Origin: Bemisia tabaci
Taxonomy: Eukaryota; Arthropoda; Insecta; Hemiptera; Aleyrodidae
Length of the DNA stretch: 64,000 nucleotides
Assembly (NCBI RefSeq): GCF_918797505.1
Contig: NC_092794.1
Location: 65,571,345 to 65,635,344 of the forward strand
Direction of reading: 5' to 3'
Program-made: the position numbers and the translations under genes
Part shown: piece by piece, positions 13,401 through 23,807 of the stretch
Layout: every line of letters begins with the position of its first letter
Position numbering within the stretch: position 1 is the first letter of the stretch
Notes under the pieces: model-generated
Told to the model about the DNA's origin: nothing
Seen by the model: only the letters and a program-made list of their open reading frames with translations
Database searches by the model: none

Positions 13401-14136
13401 GCGTATAAGTGCCAGAGAGACAGAAAATATCCTAGGTAGGAAGCCTATAAGTGCGAGAGAGACAGAAAATAGCCAGGCGGCTCGCTAAAGTGTGCGAGAA
13501 AGACAGGAAATTGCCCAGGTAGGAAGCCTATAAGTGCGAGAGAGACAGCAAATAGCCAGGCGGGACTTGAGTGGTTTTTCCGCCAAAGCAGCATCGCGTT
13601 CCCCCGCGACCCTTCGAGAGTGGTTGCACCCTCGGTTGCCCCGTTTCCAGTGTGAGAGGGCCAGAAAATCGCCGAGGTAGCAAGCGTATAAGTGCGAGAG
13701 AGATAGAAAATCGCCCAGGTAGGAAGCCTATAAGTGCGAGAGGGACAGCAAATAGCCAGGCGGGACTTGGGTGGTTTTTCCGCCAAAGCAGCATCGCGTT
13801 CCCCCGCGACCCTCCGAGAGTGGTTGCACCCTCGGTTGCCCTGTTTCCAGTGCGAGAGGGACAGAAAATCGCCGAGGCAGCAAGCGTATAAGTGTGAGAG
13901 AGATAGAAAATCGCCCAGGTAGGAAGCTTATAAGTGCGAGAGAGACAGAAAGTAGCCAGGCGGCTCGCTAAAGTGTGCGAGAGAGACAAAAAATCGCCCA
14001 GGTAGGAAGCCTATAAGTGCGAGAGGGACAGAAAATAGCCAGGCGGCTCGCTAAAGTGTGCGAGAGAGACAGAAAATCGCCCAGGTAGGAAGCCTATAAG
14101 TGCGAGAGAGACAGAAAATAGCCAGGCGGGACTTGA

Positions 14137-15450
14137 GTGGTTTTTCCGCCAAAGCAGCATCGCGTTCCCCCGCGACCCTCCGAGAGTGGTTGCACCCTCG
14201 GTTGCCCCGTTTCCAGTGCGAGAGAGACAGAAAATCGCCGAGGTAGCGAGCGTATAAGTGCGAGAGAGATAGAAAATCGCCCACGTAGGAAGCCTGTAAG
14301 TGCGAGAGAGACAGAAAATAGCCAGGCGGCTCCCTAAAGTGTGCGAGAGAGACAGAAAATTGCCCAGGTAGGAAGCCTATAAGTGCGAGAGAGACAGCAA
14401 ATAGCCAGGCGGGACTTGGGTGGTTTTTCCGCCAAAGCAGCATCGCGTTCCCCCGCGACCCTCCGAGAGTGGTTGCACCCTCGGTTGCCCCGTTTCCAGT
14501 GCGAGAGAGACAGAAAATCGCCGAAGTAGCAAGCGTATAAGTGCGAGAGAGATAGAAAGCCGCTCAGGTAGGAAGCCTTTAAGTGCGAGAGAGACAGAAA
14601 ATAGCCAGGCGGCTCGCTAAAGTGTGCGAGAGAGACAGAAAATATCCAAGGTAGGAAGCCTATAAGTGCGAGAGAGACAGAAAATAGCCAGGCGGCTCGC
14701 TAAAGTGTGCGAGAGAGACAGAAAATATCCTACGTAGGAAGCCTATAAGTGCGAGAGAGACAGAAAATAGCCAGGCGACTCGCTAAAGTGTGCGAGAGAG
14801 ACAGAAAATCGCCCAGGTAGGAAGCCTATAAGTGCGAGAGAGACAGCAAATAGCCAGGCGGGACTTGGGTGGTTTTTCCGCCAAAGCAGCATCGCGTTCC
14901 CCCGCGACCCTCCGAGAATGGTTGCACCCTCGGTTGCCCCGTTTCCGGTGCGGGAGAGACAGAAAATCGCCGAGGTAGCATGCGTATAAGTGCGAGAGAG
15001 ACAGAAAATATACTAGGTAGGAAGCCTATAAGTGCGAAAGAGACAGAAAATAGCCAGGCGGCTCCCTAAAGTGTGCGAGAGGGACAGAAAATATCCTAGG
15101 TAGGAAGCCTATAAGTGCGAGAGAGACAGAAAATAGCCAGGCGACTCTCTAAAGTGTGCGAGAGAGACAGAAAATCGCCCAGGTAGGAAGCCTATTAGTG
15201 CGAGAGAGACAGCAAATAGCCAGGCGGGACTTGGGTGGTTTTTCCGCCAAAGCAGCATCGCGTTCCCCCGCGACCCTCCGAGAGTGGTTGCACCCTCGGT
15301 TGCCCCGTTTCCGGTGCGGGAGGGACAGAAAATCGCCGAGGTAGCAAGCGTATAAGTGCGAGAGAGATAGAAAATCGCACAGGTAGGAAGCCTATAAGTG
15401 CGAGAGAGACAGCAAATAGCCAGGCGGGACTTGGGTGGTTTTTCCGCCAA
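14137..15450. repeat. Block duplicate, offset about 2,513 bp
   Basis: The order of monomer variants from about 11,624 to 12,940 is repeated from 14,137 at an offset of 2,513 bp. It includes the GAAGTAGC variant, the TCCTACGTAGG monomer, the AGAATGG long monomer and the GCATGCG variant. Another pair, from 4,488 and from 8,743, is related by 4,255 bp. The block sizes differ, which fits repeated unequal exchange of different register lengths. Confidence 0.75.
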
Positions 15451-18400
15451 AGCAGCATCGCGTTACCCCGCGACCCTCCGAGAGTGGCTACACCATCGGT
15501 TGCCCCGTTTCCAGTGCGAGAGAGACAGAAAATCGCCGAGGTAGCAAGCGTATAAGTGCGAGAGAGACAGAAAATATACTAGGTAGAGAAGCCTTTAAGT
15601 GCGAGAGAGACAGAAAATAGCCAGGTGGCTCGCTAAAGTGTGCGAGAGAGACAGAAAATATCCTAGGTAGGAAGCCTATAAGTGCGAGAGGGACAGAAAA
15701 TAGCCAGGCGGCTCGCTAAAGTGTGCGAGAGAGACAGAAAATCGCCCAGGTAGGAAGCCTATTGGTGCGAGAGAGACAGCAAATAGCCAGGCGGGACTTG
15801 GGTGGTTTTTCCGCCAAAGCAGCATCGCGTTCCCCCGCGACCCTCCGAGAGTGGTTGCACCCTCGGTTGCCCTGTTTCCAGTACGAGAGAGACAGAAAAT
15901 CGCCGAGGTAGCAAGCGTATAAGTGCGAGAGAGATAGAAAATCGCCCAGGTTGGAAGCCGATAAGTGCGAGAGCGACAGAATGTAGCCAGGCGGCTCGCT
16001 AAAGTGTGCGAGAGAGAAAAAAAAAGCGCCCAGGTAGGAAGCCTATAAGTGCGAGAGAGACAGAAAATAGCTAGGCGGCTCGCTAAAGTGTGCGAGACAG
16101 ACAGAAAATCGCCCAGGTAGGAAGCCTACAAGTGCGAGAGAGACAGAAAATCGCCCAGGAAGGAAGCCTATAAGTGCGAGAGAGACAGCAAATAGCCAGG
16201 CGGGACTTGGGTGGTTTTTCCGCCAAAGCAGCATCGCGTTCCCCCGCGACCCTCCGAGAATGGTTGCATCCTCGGTTGCCCCGTTTCCAGTGCGAGAGAG
16301 ACAGAATATCGCCGAGGTAGCAAGCGTATAAGTGCGAGAGAGACAGAAAATATACCAGGTAGAGAAGCCTTTAAGTGCGAGAGAGACAGAAAATAGCCAG
16401 GCGGCTCGCTAAAGTGTGCGAGAGAGACAGAAAATATCCTAGGTAGGAAGCCTATAAGTGCGAGAGGGACAGAAAATAGCCAGGCGGCTCGCTAAAGTGT
16501 GCGAGAGAGACAGAAAATCGCCCAGGTAGGAAGCCTATAAGTGCGAGAGAGACAGCAAATAGCCAGGCGGGACTTGGGTGGTTTTTCCGCCAAAGCAGCA
16601 TCGCGTTCCCCCGCGACCCTCCGAGAGTGGTTGCACCCTCGGTTGCCCCGTTTCCAGTGCGAGAGAGACAGAAAATCGCCGAGGTAGCAAGCGTATAAGT
16701 GCCAGAGGGACAGAAAATATCCTAGGTAGGAAGCCTATACGTGCGAGAGAGACAGAAAATAGCCAGGCGGCTCGCTAAAGTGTGCGAGAGAGACAGAAAA
16801 TCGCCCAGGTAGGAAGCCTATAAGTGCGAGAGAGACAGAAAATAGCCAGGCGGGACTTGAGTGGTTTTTCCGCCAAAGCAGCATCGCGTTCCCCCGCGAC
16901 CCTTCGAGAGTGGTTGCACCCTCGGTTGCCCCGTTTCCAGTGCGAGAGAGACAGAAAATCGCCGAGGTAGCAAGCGTATAAGTGCGAGAGAGATAGAAAA
17001 TCGCCCAGGTAGGAAGCCTGTAAGTGCGAGAGAGACAGAAAATAGCCAGGCGGCTCGCTAAAGTGTGCGAGAGAGACAGAAAATCGCCCAGGTAGGAAGC
17101 CTATAAGTGCGAGAGAGACAGCAAATAGCCAGGCGGGACTTGAGTGGTTTTTCCGCAAAAGCAGCATCGCGTTCCCCCGCGACCCTTCGAGAGTGGTTGC
17201 ACCCTCGGTTGCCCCGTTTCCAGTGCGAGAGGGCCAGAAAATCGCCGAGGTAGCAAGCGTATAAGTGCGAGAGAGATAGAAAATCGCCCAGGTAGGAAGC
17301 CTATAAGTGCGAGAGAGACAGCAAATAGCCAGGCGGGACTTGGGTGGTTTTTCCGCCAAAGCAGCATCGCGTTCCCCCGCGACCCTCCGAGAGTGGTTGC
17401 ACCCTCGGTTGCCCTGTTTCCAGTGCGAGAGAGACAGAAAATCGCCGAGGCAGCAAGCGTATAAGTGTGAGAGAGATAGAAAATCGCCCAGGTAGGAAGC
17501 CTATAAGTGCGAGAGAGACAGAAAGTAGCCAGGCGGCTCGCTAAAGTGTGCGAGAGAGACAAAAAATCGCCCAGGTAGGAAGCCTATAAGTGCGAGAGAG
17601 ACAGAAAATAGCTAGGCGGCTCGCTAAAGTGTGCGAGAGAGACAGAAAATCGCCCAGGTAGGAAGCTGATAAGTGCGAGAGAGACAGCAAATAGCCAGGC
17701 GGGACTTGGGTGGTTTTTCCGCCAAAGCAGCATCGCGTTCCCCCGCGACCCTCCGAGAGTGGTTGCACCCTCGGTTGCCCTGTTTCCAGTGCGAGAGAGA
17801 CAGAAAATCGCAGAGGTAGCAAGTGTATAAGTGCGAGAGAGATAGAAAATCGCCCAGGTAGGAAGCCTATAAGTGCGAGAGAGACAGAAAATAGCCAGGC
17901 GGCTCGCTAAAGTGTGCGAGAGAGACAGAAAATCGCCCAGGTAGGAAGCCTATAAGTGCGAGAGAGACAGAAAATAGCCAGGCGGGACTTGAGTGGTTTT
18001 TCCGCCAAAGCAGCATCGCGTTCCCCCGCGACCCTTCGAGAGTGGTTGCACCCTCGGTTGCCCCGTTTCCAGTGCGAGAGAGACAGAAAATCGCCGAGGT
18101 AGCGAGCGTATAAGTGCGAGAGAGATAGAAAATCGCCCAGGTAGGAAGCCTGTAAGTGCGAGAGAGACAGAAAATAGCCAGGCGGCTCCCTAAAGTGTGC
18201 GAGAGAGACAGAAAATCGCCCAGGTAGGAAGCCTATAAGTGCGAGAGAGACAGCAAATAGCCAGGCGGGACTTGGGTGGTTTTTCCGCCAAAGCAGCATC
18301 GCGTTCCCCCGCGACCTTCCGAGAGTGGTTGCACCCTCGGTTGCCCCGTTTCCAGTGCGAGAGAGACAGAAAATCGCCGAAGTAGCAAGCGTATAAGTGC

Positions 18401-18562
18401 GAGAGAGATAGAAAGCCGCCCAGGTAGGAAGCCTATAAGTGCGAGAGAGACAGAAAATAGCCAGGCGGCTCGCTAAAGTGTGCGAGAGAGACAGAAAATC
18501 ACCCAGGTAGGAAGCCTATAAGTGCGAGAGAGACAGAAAATAGCCAGGCGGCTCGCTAAAGT

Positions 18563-18810
18563 GTGCGAGAGAGACAGAAAATAGCCAGGCGGCTCGCTAA
18601 AGTGTGCGAGAGAGACAGAAAATATCCTAGGTAGGAAGCCTATAAGTGCGAGAGGGACAGAAAATAGCCAGGCGGCTCGCTAAAGTGTGCGAGAGAGACA
18701 GAAAATAGCCAGGCGGCTCGCTAAAGTGTGCGAGAGAGACAGAAAATATCCTAGGTAGGAAGCCTATAAGTGCGAGAGGGACAGAAAATAGCCAGGCGGC
18801 TCGCTAAAGT
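18563..18810. repeat. Local 124-bp tandem pair without the long monomer
   Basis: Two adjacent near-identical 124-bp units, 18,563-18,686 and 18,687-18,810, each made of a 41-mer, a 42-mer with the ATCCTAGGTAGG tail and a 41-mer with the GAGAGGGACAG variant. The long 116-bp monomer is absent here, so the long monomer is not obligatory in every higher-order unit. Confidence 0.88.
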
Positions 18811-19480
18811 GTGCGAGAGAGACAGAAAATCGCCCAGGTAGGAAGCCTATAAGTGCGAGAGAGACAGCAAATAGCCAGGCGGGACTTGGGTGGTTTTTCC
18901 GCCAAAGCAGCATCGCGTTCCCCCGCGACCCTTCGAGAGTGGTTGCACCCTCGGTTGCCCCGTTTCCAGTGCGAGAGAGACAGAAATTCGCCGAGGTAGC
19001 AAGCGTATAAGTGCCAGAGGGACAGAAAATATCCTAGGTAGGAAGCCTATACGTGCGAGAGAGACAGAAAATAGCCAGGCGGCTCGCTAAAGTGTGCGAG
19101 AGAGACAGGAAATGGCCCAGGTAGGAAGCCTATAAGTGCGAGAGAGACAGCAAATAGCCAGGCGGCTCGCTAAAGTGTGCGAGAGAGACAGAAAATCGCC
19201 CAGGTAGGAAGCCTATAAGTGCGAGAGAGACAGCAAATAGCCAGGCGGGACTTGGGTGGTTTTTCCGCCAAAGCAGCATCGCGTTCCCCCGCGAAGCTCC
19301 GAGAGTGGTTGCACCCTCGGTTGCCCCGTTTCCAGTGCGAGAGAGACAGAAAATCGCCGAGGTAGCAAGCGTATAAGTGCGAGAGAGATAGAAAATCGCC
19401 CAGGTAGGAAGCCTATAAGTGCGAGGGAGACAGAAAATAGCCAGGCGGCTCGCTAAAGTGTGCGAGAGAGACAGAAAATC

Positions 19481-21950
19481 GCCAAGCGTCATTCGCATGA
19501 GTGCGAGGGAGAAGGAAAATTGCCCGGCTGCATTTGCGTTGTTTTTACAACAAAGGCGCATCACGTTCCCCCGCGACCCTCTGAGAGTGGTTGCACCATC
19601 GGTTGCCCTTGGCGGGACGCCTAAATGTGCGAGAGGGATAGAAAATCGCCTGGTAGGACGCTTGGGTGTGCGAGAGAGACAGAAAACAGCCAGGCGGCTC
19701 GCTCATTTGTGCGAGAGAGATAGAATATCGCATGGTAGGGCGCTTGAGTGTGCGAGAGAGACAGAAAACAGCCAAGCGGCTCGCTCAATTGTGCGAGAGA
19801 GATAGAAAATCGCCTGGTAGGACGCTTAGGTGTGTGTGAGAGAGACAGAAAACAGCCAGGCGGCTCGCTCAAGTGTGCGAGAGAGATAGAAAATAGCCAA
19901 GCGTCACTCGCATGAGTGCGAGGGAGAAGGAAAATTGCCCGGCTGCATTTGCGTTGTTTTTACAACAATGGTGCATCACGTTCCCCCGCGACCCTCTGAG
20001 AGTGGTTGCACCCTCGGTTGCCCTTGGCGGGACGCCTAAGTTTCCGAGAGAGATAGAAAATCGCCTGGTAGGTCGCTTGGGTGTGCGAGAGAGACAGAAA
20101 ACAGCCAGGCGGCTCGCTCATGTGTGTGAGAGAGACGGAAAACAGCCAAGGGGCTCGCTCAAGTGTGCGAGAGAGATAGAAAATCGCCCGGCTGCACTTG
20201 CGTTGTTTTTACAACAAAGGCGCATCACGTTCCCCCGCGACCCTCTGAGAGTGGTTGCACCCTCGGTTGCCCTTGGCGGGACGCCTAAGTGTGCGAGAGA
20301 GATAGAAAATCGCCTGGTAGGACGCTTGGGTGTGCGAGAGAGACAGAAAACAGCCAGGCGGCTCGCTCATGTTTGTGAGAGAGACGGAAAACAGCCAAGG
20401 GGCTCGCTCAAGTGTGCGAGAGAGATAGAAAATTGCCTGGTAGGACGCTTAGGTGTGTGTGAGAGAGACAGAAAACAGCCAGGCGGCTCGCTCAAGTGTG
20501 CGAGAGAGATAGAAAATAGCCCAGCGTCACTCGCATGAGTGCGAGGGAGAAGGAAAATTGCCCGGCTGCATTTTCGTTGTTTTTACAACAAAGGCGCATC
20601 ACTATCCCCCGCGACCCTCTGAGAGTGGTTGCACCCTCGGTTGCCCTTGGCGGGACGCCTAAGTGTGCGAGAGGGATAGAAAATCGCCTGGTAGGACGCT
20701 TGGGTGTGCGAGAGTGACAGAAAACAGCCAGGCGGCTCGCTCATGTGTGCGAGAGAGATAGAATATCGCCTGGTAGGGCGCTTGAGTGTGCGAGAGAGAC
20801 AGAAAACAGCCAGGCGGCTCGCTCAAGTGTGCGAGAGAGATAGAAAATCGCCTGGTAGGACAGGACGCCTAGGTGTGTGTGAGAGAGACAGAAAACAGCC
20901 AGGCGGCTCGCTCAAGTGTGCGAGAGAGATAGAAAATAGCCAAGCGTCACTCGCATGAGTGCGAGGGAGAAGGAAAATCGCCCGGCTGCACTTGCGTTGT
21001 TTTTACAACAAAGGCGCATCACGTTCCCCCGCGACCCTCTGAGAGTGGTTGCACCCGCGGTATGCCCTTGGCGGGACGCCTAAGTGTGCGAGAGAGATAG
21101 AAAATCGCCTGGTAGGACGCTTGGGTGTGCGAGAGAGACAGAAAACAGCCAGGCGGCTCGCTCATGTGTGTGGGAGAGACGGAAAACAGCCAAGGGGCTC
21201 GCTCAAGTGTGCGAGAGAGATAGAAAATCGCCTGGTAGGACGCTTAGGTGTGTGTGAGAGAGACAGAAAACAGCCAGGCGGCTCGCTCAAGTGTGCGAGA
21301 GAGATAGAAAATAGCCAAGCGTCACTCGCATGAGTGCGAGGGAGAAGGAAAATCGCCCGGCTGCACTTGCGTTGTTTTTACAACAAAGGCGCATCACGTT
21401 CCCCCGCGACCCTCTGAGAGTGGTTGCACCCTCGGTTGCCCTTGGCGGGACGCCTAAGTGTGCGAGAGAGATAGAAAATCGCCTGGTAGGACGCTTGGGT
21501 GTGCGAGAGAGACAGAAAACAGCCAGGCGGGACGCATAGCAGGTGTGTGAGAGAGATAGAAAACAGCCAGGCGGCTCGCTCAAGTGTGCGAGAGAGATAG
21601 AAAATAGGCAAGCGTCACTTGCATAAGTGCGAGAGAGAAAGAAAATCTCCCGGCTGGACTTGCGTTGTTTTTACGACAAAGTCGCGTCGCGTTCCCCCGC
21701 GACTCTCTGAGAGTGGTTGCACCCTCGGTTGCCCTTGGCGGGATTCCTAAGTGTGGGAGAGAGATAGAAAATCGCCTGGTAGGACTTTTCGGTGTGCGAG
21801 AGAGACAGAAAACAGGCAGGCGGGACGCTTAGGTATGTGAGAGAGACAGAAAATAGCCAGGTGGCTCACGAATAAGAGCGAGAGAGAAAGAAAACTGTCC
21901 ATGGGACTTGCGTTGTTTTTCATCAAAGCCGCATCGTGTTCCCGCGTAAG
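19481..21950. repeat. Satellite array, subfamily II, decaying to the array edge
   Basis: The monomer type changes abruptly near 19,480. Tails become CGCCTGGTAGGACGCTTGGG and CAGCCAGGCGGCTCGCTCAA. A new opening GTGCGAGGGAGAAGGAAAAT appears. The long-monomer insert reads GTTTTTACAACAAAGGCGCA where subfamily I has GTTTTTCCGCCAAAGCAGCA. Copies of this altered long monomer start near 19,500, 19,915, 20,180, 20,538, 20,960, 21,334 and 21,630. After about 21,600 the copies are increasingly diverged, and the last recognisable piece is near 21,900-21,950. This is the usual picture of a satellite flank, where exchange no longer keeps copies alike. Confidence 0.92.
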
Positions 21951-21968
21951 TGTGCAAGTTATGGGAAT

Positions 21969-21986
21969 CCCCCCCCCCCCCCCCCC
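21969..21986. repeat. Poly-C tract at the satellite boundary
   Basis: A run of 18 C directly follows the last degenerate satellite copy, then GATT and six more C. To the right the sequence is single-copy in this window and AT-rich. Homopolymer length is easily mis-assembled, so the exact count is uncertain. Confidence 0.85.
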
Positions 21987-23540
21987 GATTCCCCCCAAAA
22001 TTTTGGATCTGCCGAAAAATAGTTCTCTTTGACCCAGAATTGAATTGTGTCCCAAAACGCTGGCCATGAAGACTATTTGCGTCAAATTGAGTGAAACACC
22101 TATTTCGTCGCGATTAAGTTGGCAAAATATAAGAACTAAAAAGGTAAGTTATATGTCATTTCCTGTGACTAAGTACCTACTAGTACGTGGGATCAATGCG
22201 AATGAAGGTACTTAAATTTAAAGAAACAACGTAACAGTAGGCTCGGATCCGATGCCGATCTCATTTCACACGATAAGTAATGGAAAAGGCGCTTAGCAGG
22301 CATTCGTGATAAGTCTTCATGTAAGTCTCCTGATAGTGTATAGAGAGCGTTGAGAAGATTTTATAAGAAGTTCGAAGTTGACCAATCACAAATACTTTTG
22401 AATTTGACAATAGAGCCATTAGTTTGCTTCCTGCTGCTGCTGCAGTCGGTCGAAGGTCATTGGCTTAGCTACGACCGCTCCGAAATGGGATTAGTGAGTT
22501 TAAATCAGTTTTGTGGTTTAAAATTGTTGACTTTATTATTTTACCGATTCGGCAGTTAAAAACATAATTATTTGAGCGGCGATTCAAGTAAGTAGGACAC
22601 CAATTTCACGTTGTGCCTCCTCCATTTAGGTGGTACTCCTGGCCTGTGTAGGCCTACATTATCTACATCGAAAGTCCTATTACAATATTTCACCCATTTC
22701 CAAATCGTTGTTAACGAACCCCTTTTTAACATTGACTCCACTCCGCAAAGTCTGTTTATCATGCAGCTACTATTTTCGTTTGACTGTCCGTAACTTCCTT
22801 TGCAGTTTCCGAATGCCAACTACTGTATTTTGAAGAGAAGAGGTTAATCCCTTTGACAGCTGAGAATTTGTAAACATTATAGGTATTTTGTCAATACAAG
22901 TTCATAAATCCCAGCAAGTTGATCAGTTTATTATTATTAAATGCTAAAGGGCGCTTTCTGCATCATTTAATAGACATAGCTCTTAATATTACGTCTTTGC
23001 ACTATCAATTTTAGGTCCAAGTGGACTTCTGTGTCTTAGTGCTGTTGGTGGTTTAATATGTACATAGCCTCTCATTCCCTGCTTTATTGTACCATTTCTC
23101 TGAATTCTCTAAAGGTTACTTGTGCATTGTGATAGTGATCAAACAATAATGTCTTATCAAGTTCTTGTAAGTTTGCAATGTTGAGGTATGTGTGCAATAG
23201 CATCATAAGTGCTTTTATCTCTGTGGTTCAATTCTATGATGTTTCGTCTAGATTTGTTACCTAGCTTTCACCTATTGCCATCTCACCGGGGGAGAAGTAT
23301 TAAATTCTACCCTTTTGGTTCCCTGAGTTGCTATTGCAAGCTTCTGTCAAGGTAGTACACAAAAATTATCATCATGCTTTTTGATCAAGCCAGTCTTGGT
23401 AGTAACATATCATTGCTAGACGCTCTCATAGGTGGATAATTAAGCCATGTTATCAATCTGTCGGGTTACTGTGCTTTGCTCCATGCTCCTTTCAATTTCC
23501 TCATCTATGCTAGAATTTTCATCCTAAACTTTCCTCAATC
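21987..23540. other. Unique spacer between satellite and first gene
   Basis: No coding exon is supported. Three GTAAGT donor-like sites occur, at 22,144 (AAAAAG before it), 22,321 and 22,588 (GATTCAA before it). One could end a non-coding first exon of the F-box gene, whose likely 5' UTR acceptor lies at 25,249-25,250. This is inference; no transcript evidence is available. Confidence 0.4.
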
Positions 23541-23807
23541 TTGAGCCGAAGAAGGCAACAAGTTAGGTGGGGATATGAACTATTGGAGGAAATGTGTGTA
23601 GAATTAGGAGCTCCGCAAGTCAGTAGGTTAGGACCTTTACTGTCTCAGCTGTATACAAATGATTCGAGAGAAGTGGTGAGGGAGTCAGAGATAAGTCTAT
23701 TTGTAGATGATAGGCTAGTCTGTAGTAGTGAAGGAGAGGTGAAGGTAGGGTTGGCAAAAATTAATCTGAATTTAGAGACTCGAATTTACTTAGCTGCTGT
23801 TAAGTAA
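23541..23807 (+). pseudogene. Reverse-transcriptase relic of a non-LTR retrotransposon
   Basis: A short open stretch of 88 codons contains APQVSRLGPLLSQLYTND followed about 12 residues later by SLFVDDRLVC. These match the order and spacing of the GxPQGSxLGPLLFxLYIND and FADD palm motifs of jockey/CR1-like reverse transcriptases. The catalytic FADD-type motif is kept as FVDD, but the glycine and serine of the PQGS motif are changed. No other RT domain, endonuclease or Gag region flanks it in frame. It is therefore a dead fragment. It could lie inside a 5' UTR intron of the downstream F-box gene. Confidence 0.72.

Larger units (their letters stand above)
1..19480. repeat. Satellite array, subfamily I (41/42-bp monomers in higher-order repeats)
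   Basis: This is uninterrupted tandem DNA, truncated at the left window edge. Nearly every monomer opens with the 20-bp box GTGCGAGAGAGACAGAAAAT (variants GATAG or CAGCAAAT). A variable 21-22 bp tail of one of a few recurring kinds follows: tails containing CGCCCAGGTAGGAAGCC, CGCCGAGGTAGCAAGCG, ATCCTAGGTAGG, or AGCCAGGCGGCTCGCTAAA. A fifth, long monomer of 116 bp carries an extra segment with GGTTTTTCCGCCAAAGCAGC and a CCCCCGCGACCCTCCGAGAG stretch. Monomers are arranged mostly as a 283-bp five-monomer unit or a 200-bp three-monomer unit. The array has many open frames on both strands, but they are short and follow the repeat, so I do not call genes here. I do not recognise the satellite family. 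Confidence 0.97.

Noticed and set aside
1..21950. CRISPR-like look of the array: a short conserved block alternating with about 21-bp variable pieces
   Set aside because: The variable pieces are a handful of recurring types, not unique spacers. The unit is a tandem satellite in an intron-bearing eukaryotic genome and there are no cas genes.
1..21950. Dozens of short open frames (for example MVFPPKQHRVPPRPSESG on the + strand, SVSLALIGFLPG on the - strand)
   Set aside because: They repeat with the satellite unit, start and stop at the same monomer positions, shift frame every 283 bp and have no domain; they are shadows of the repeat.
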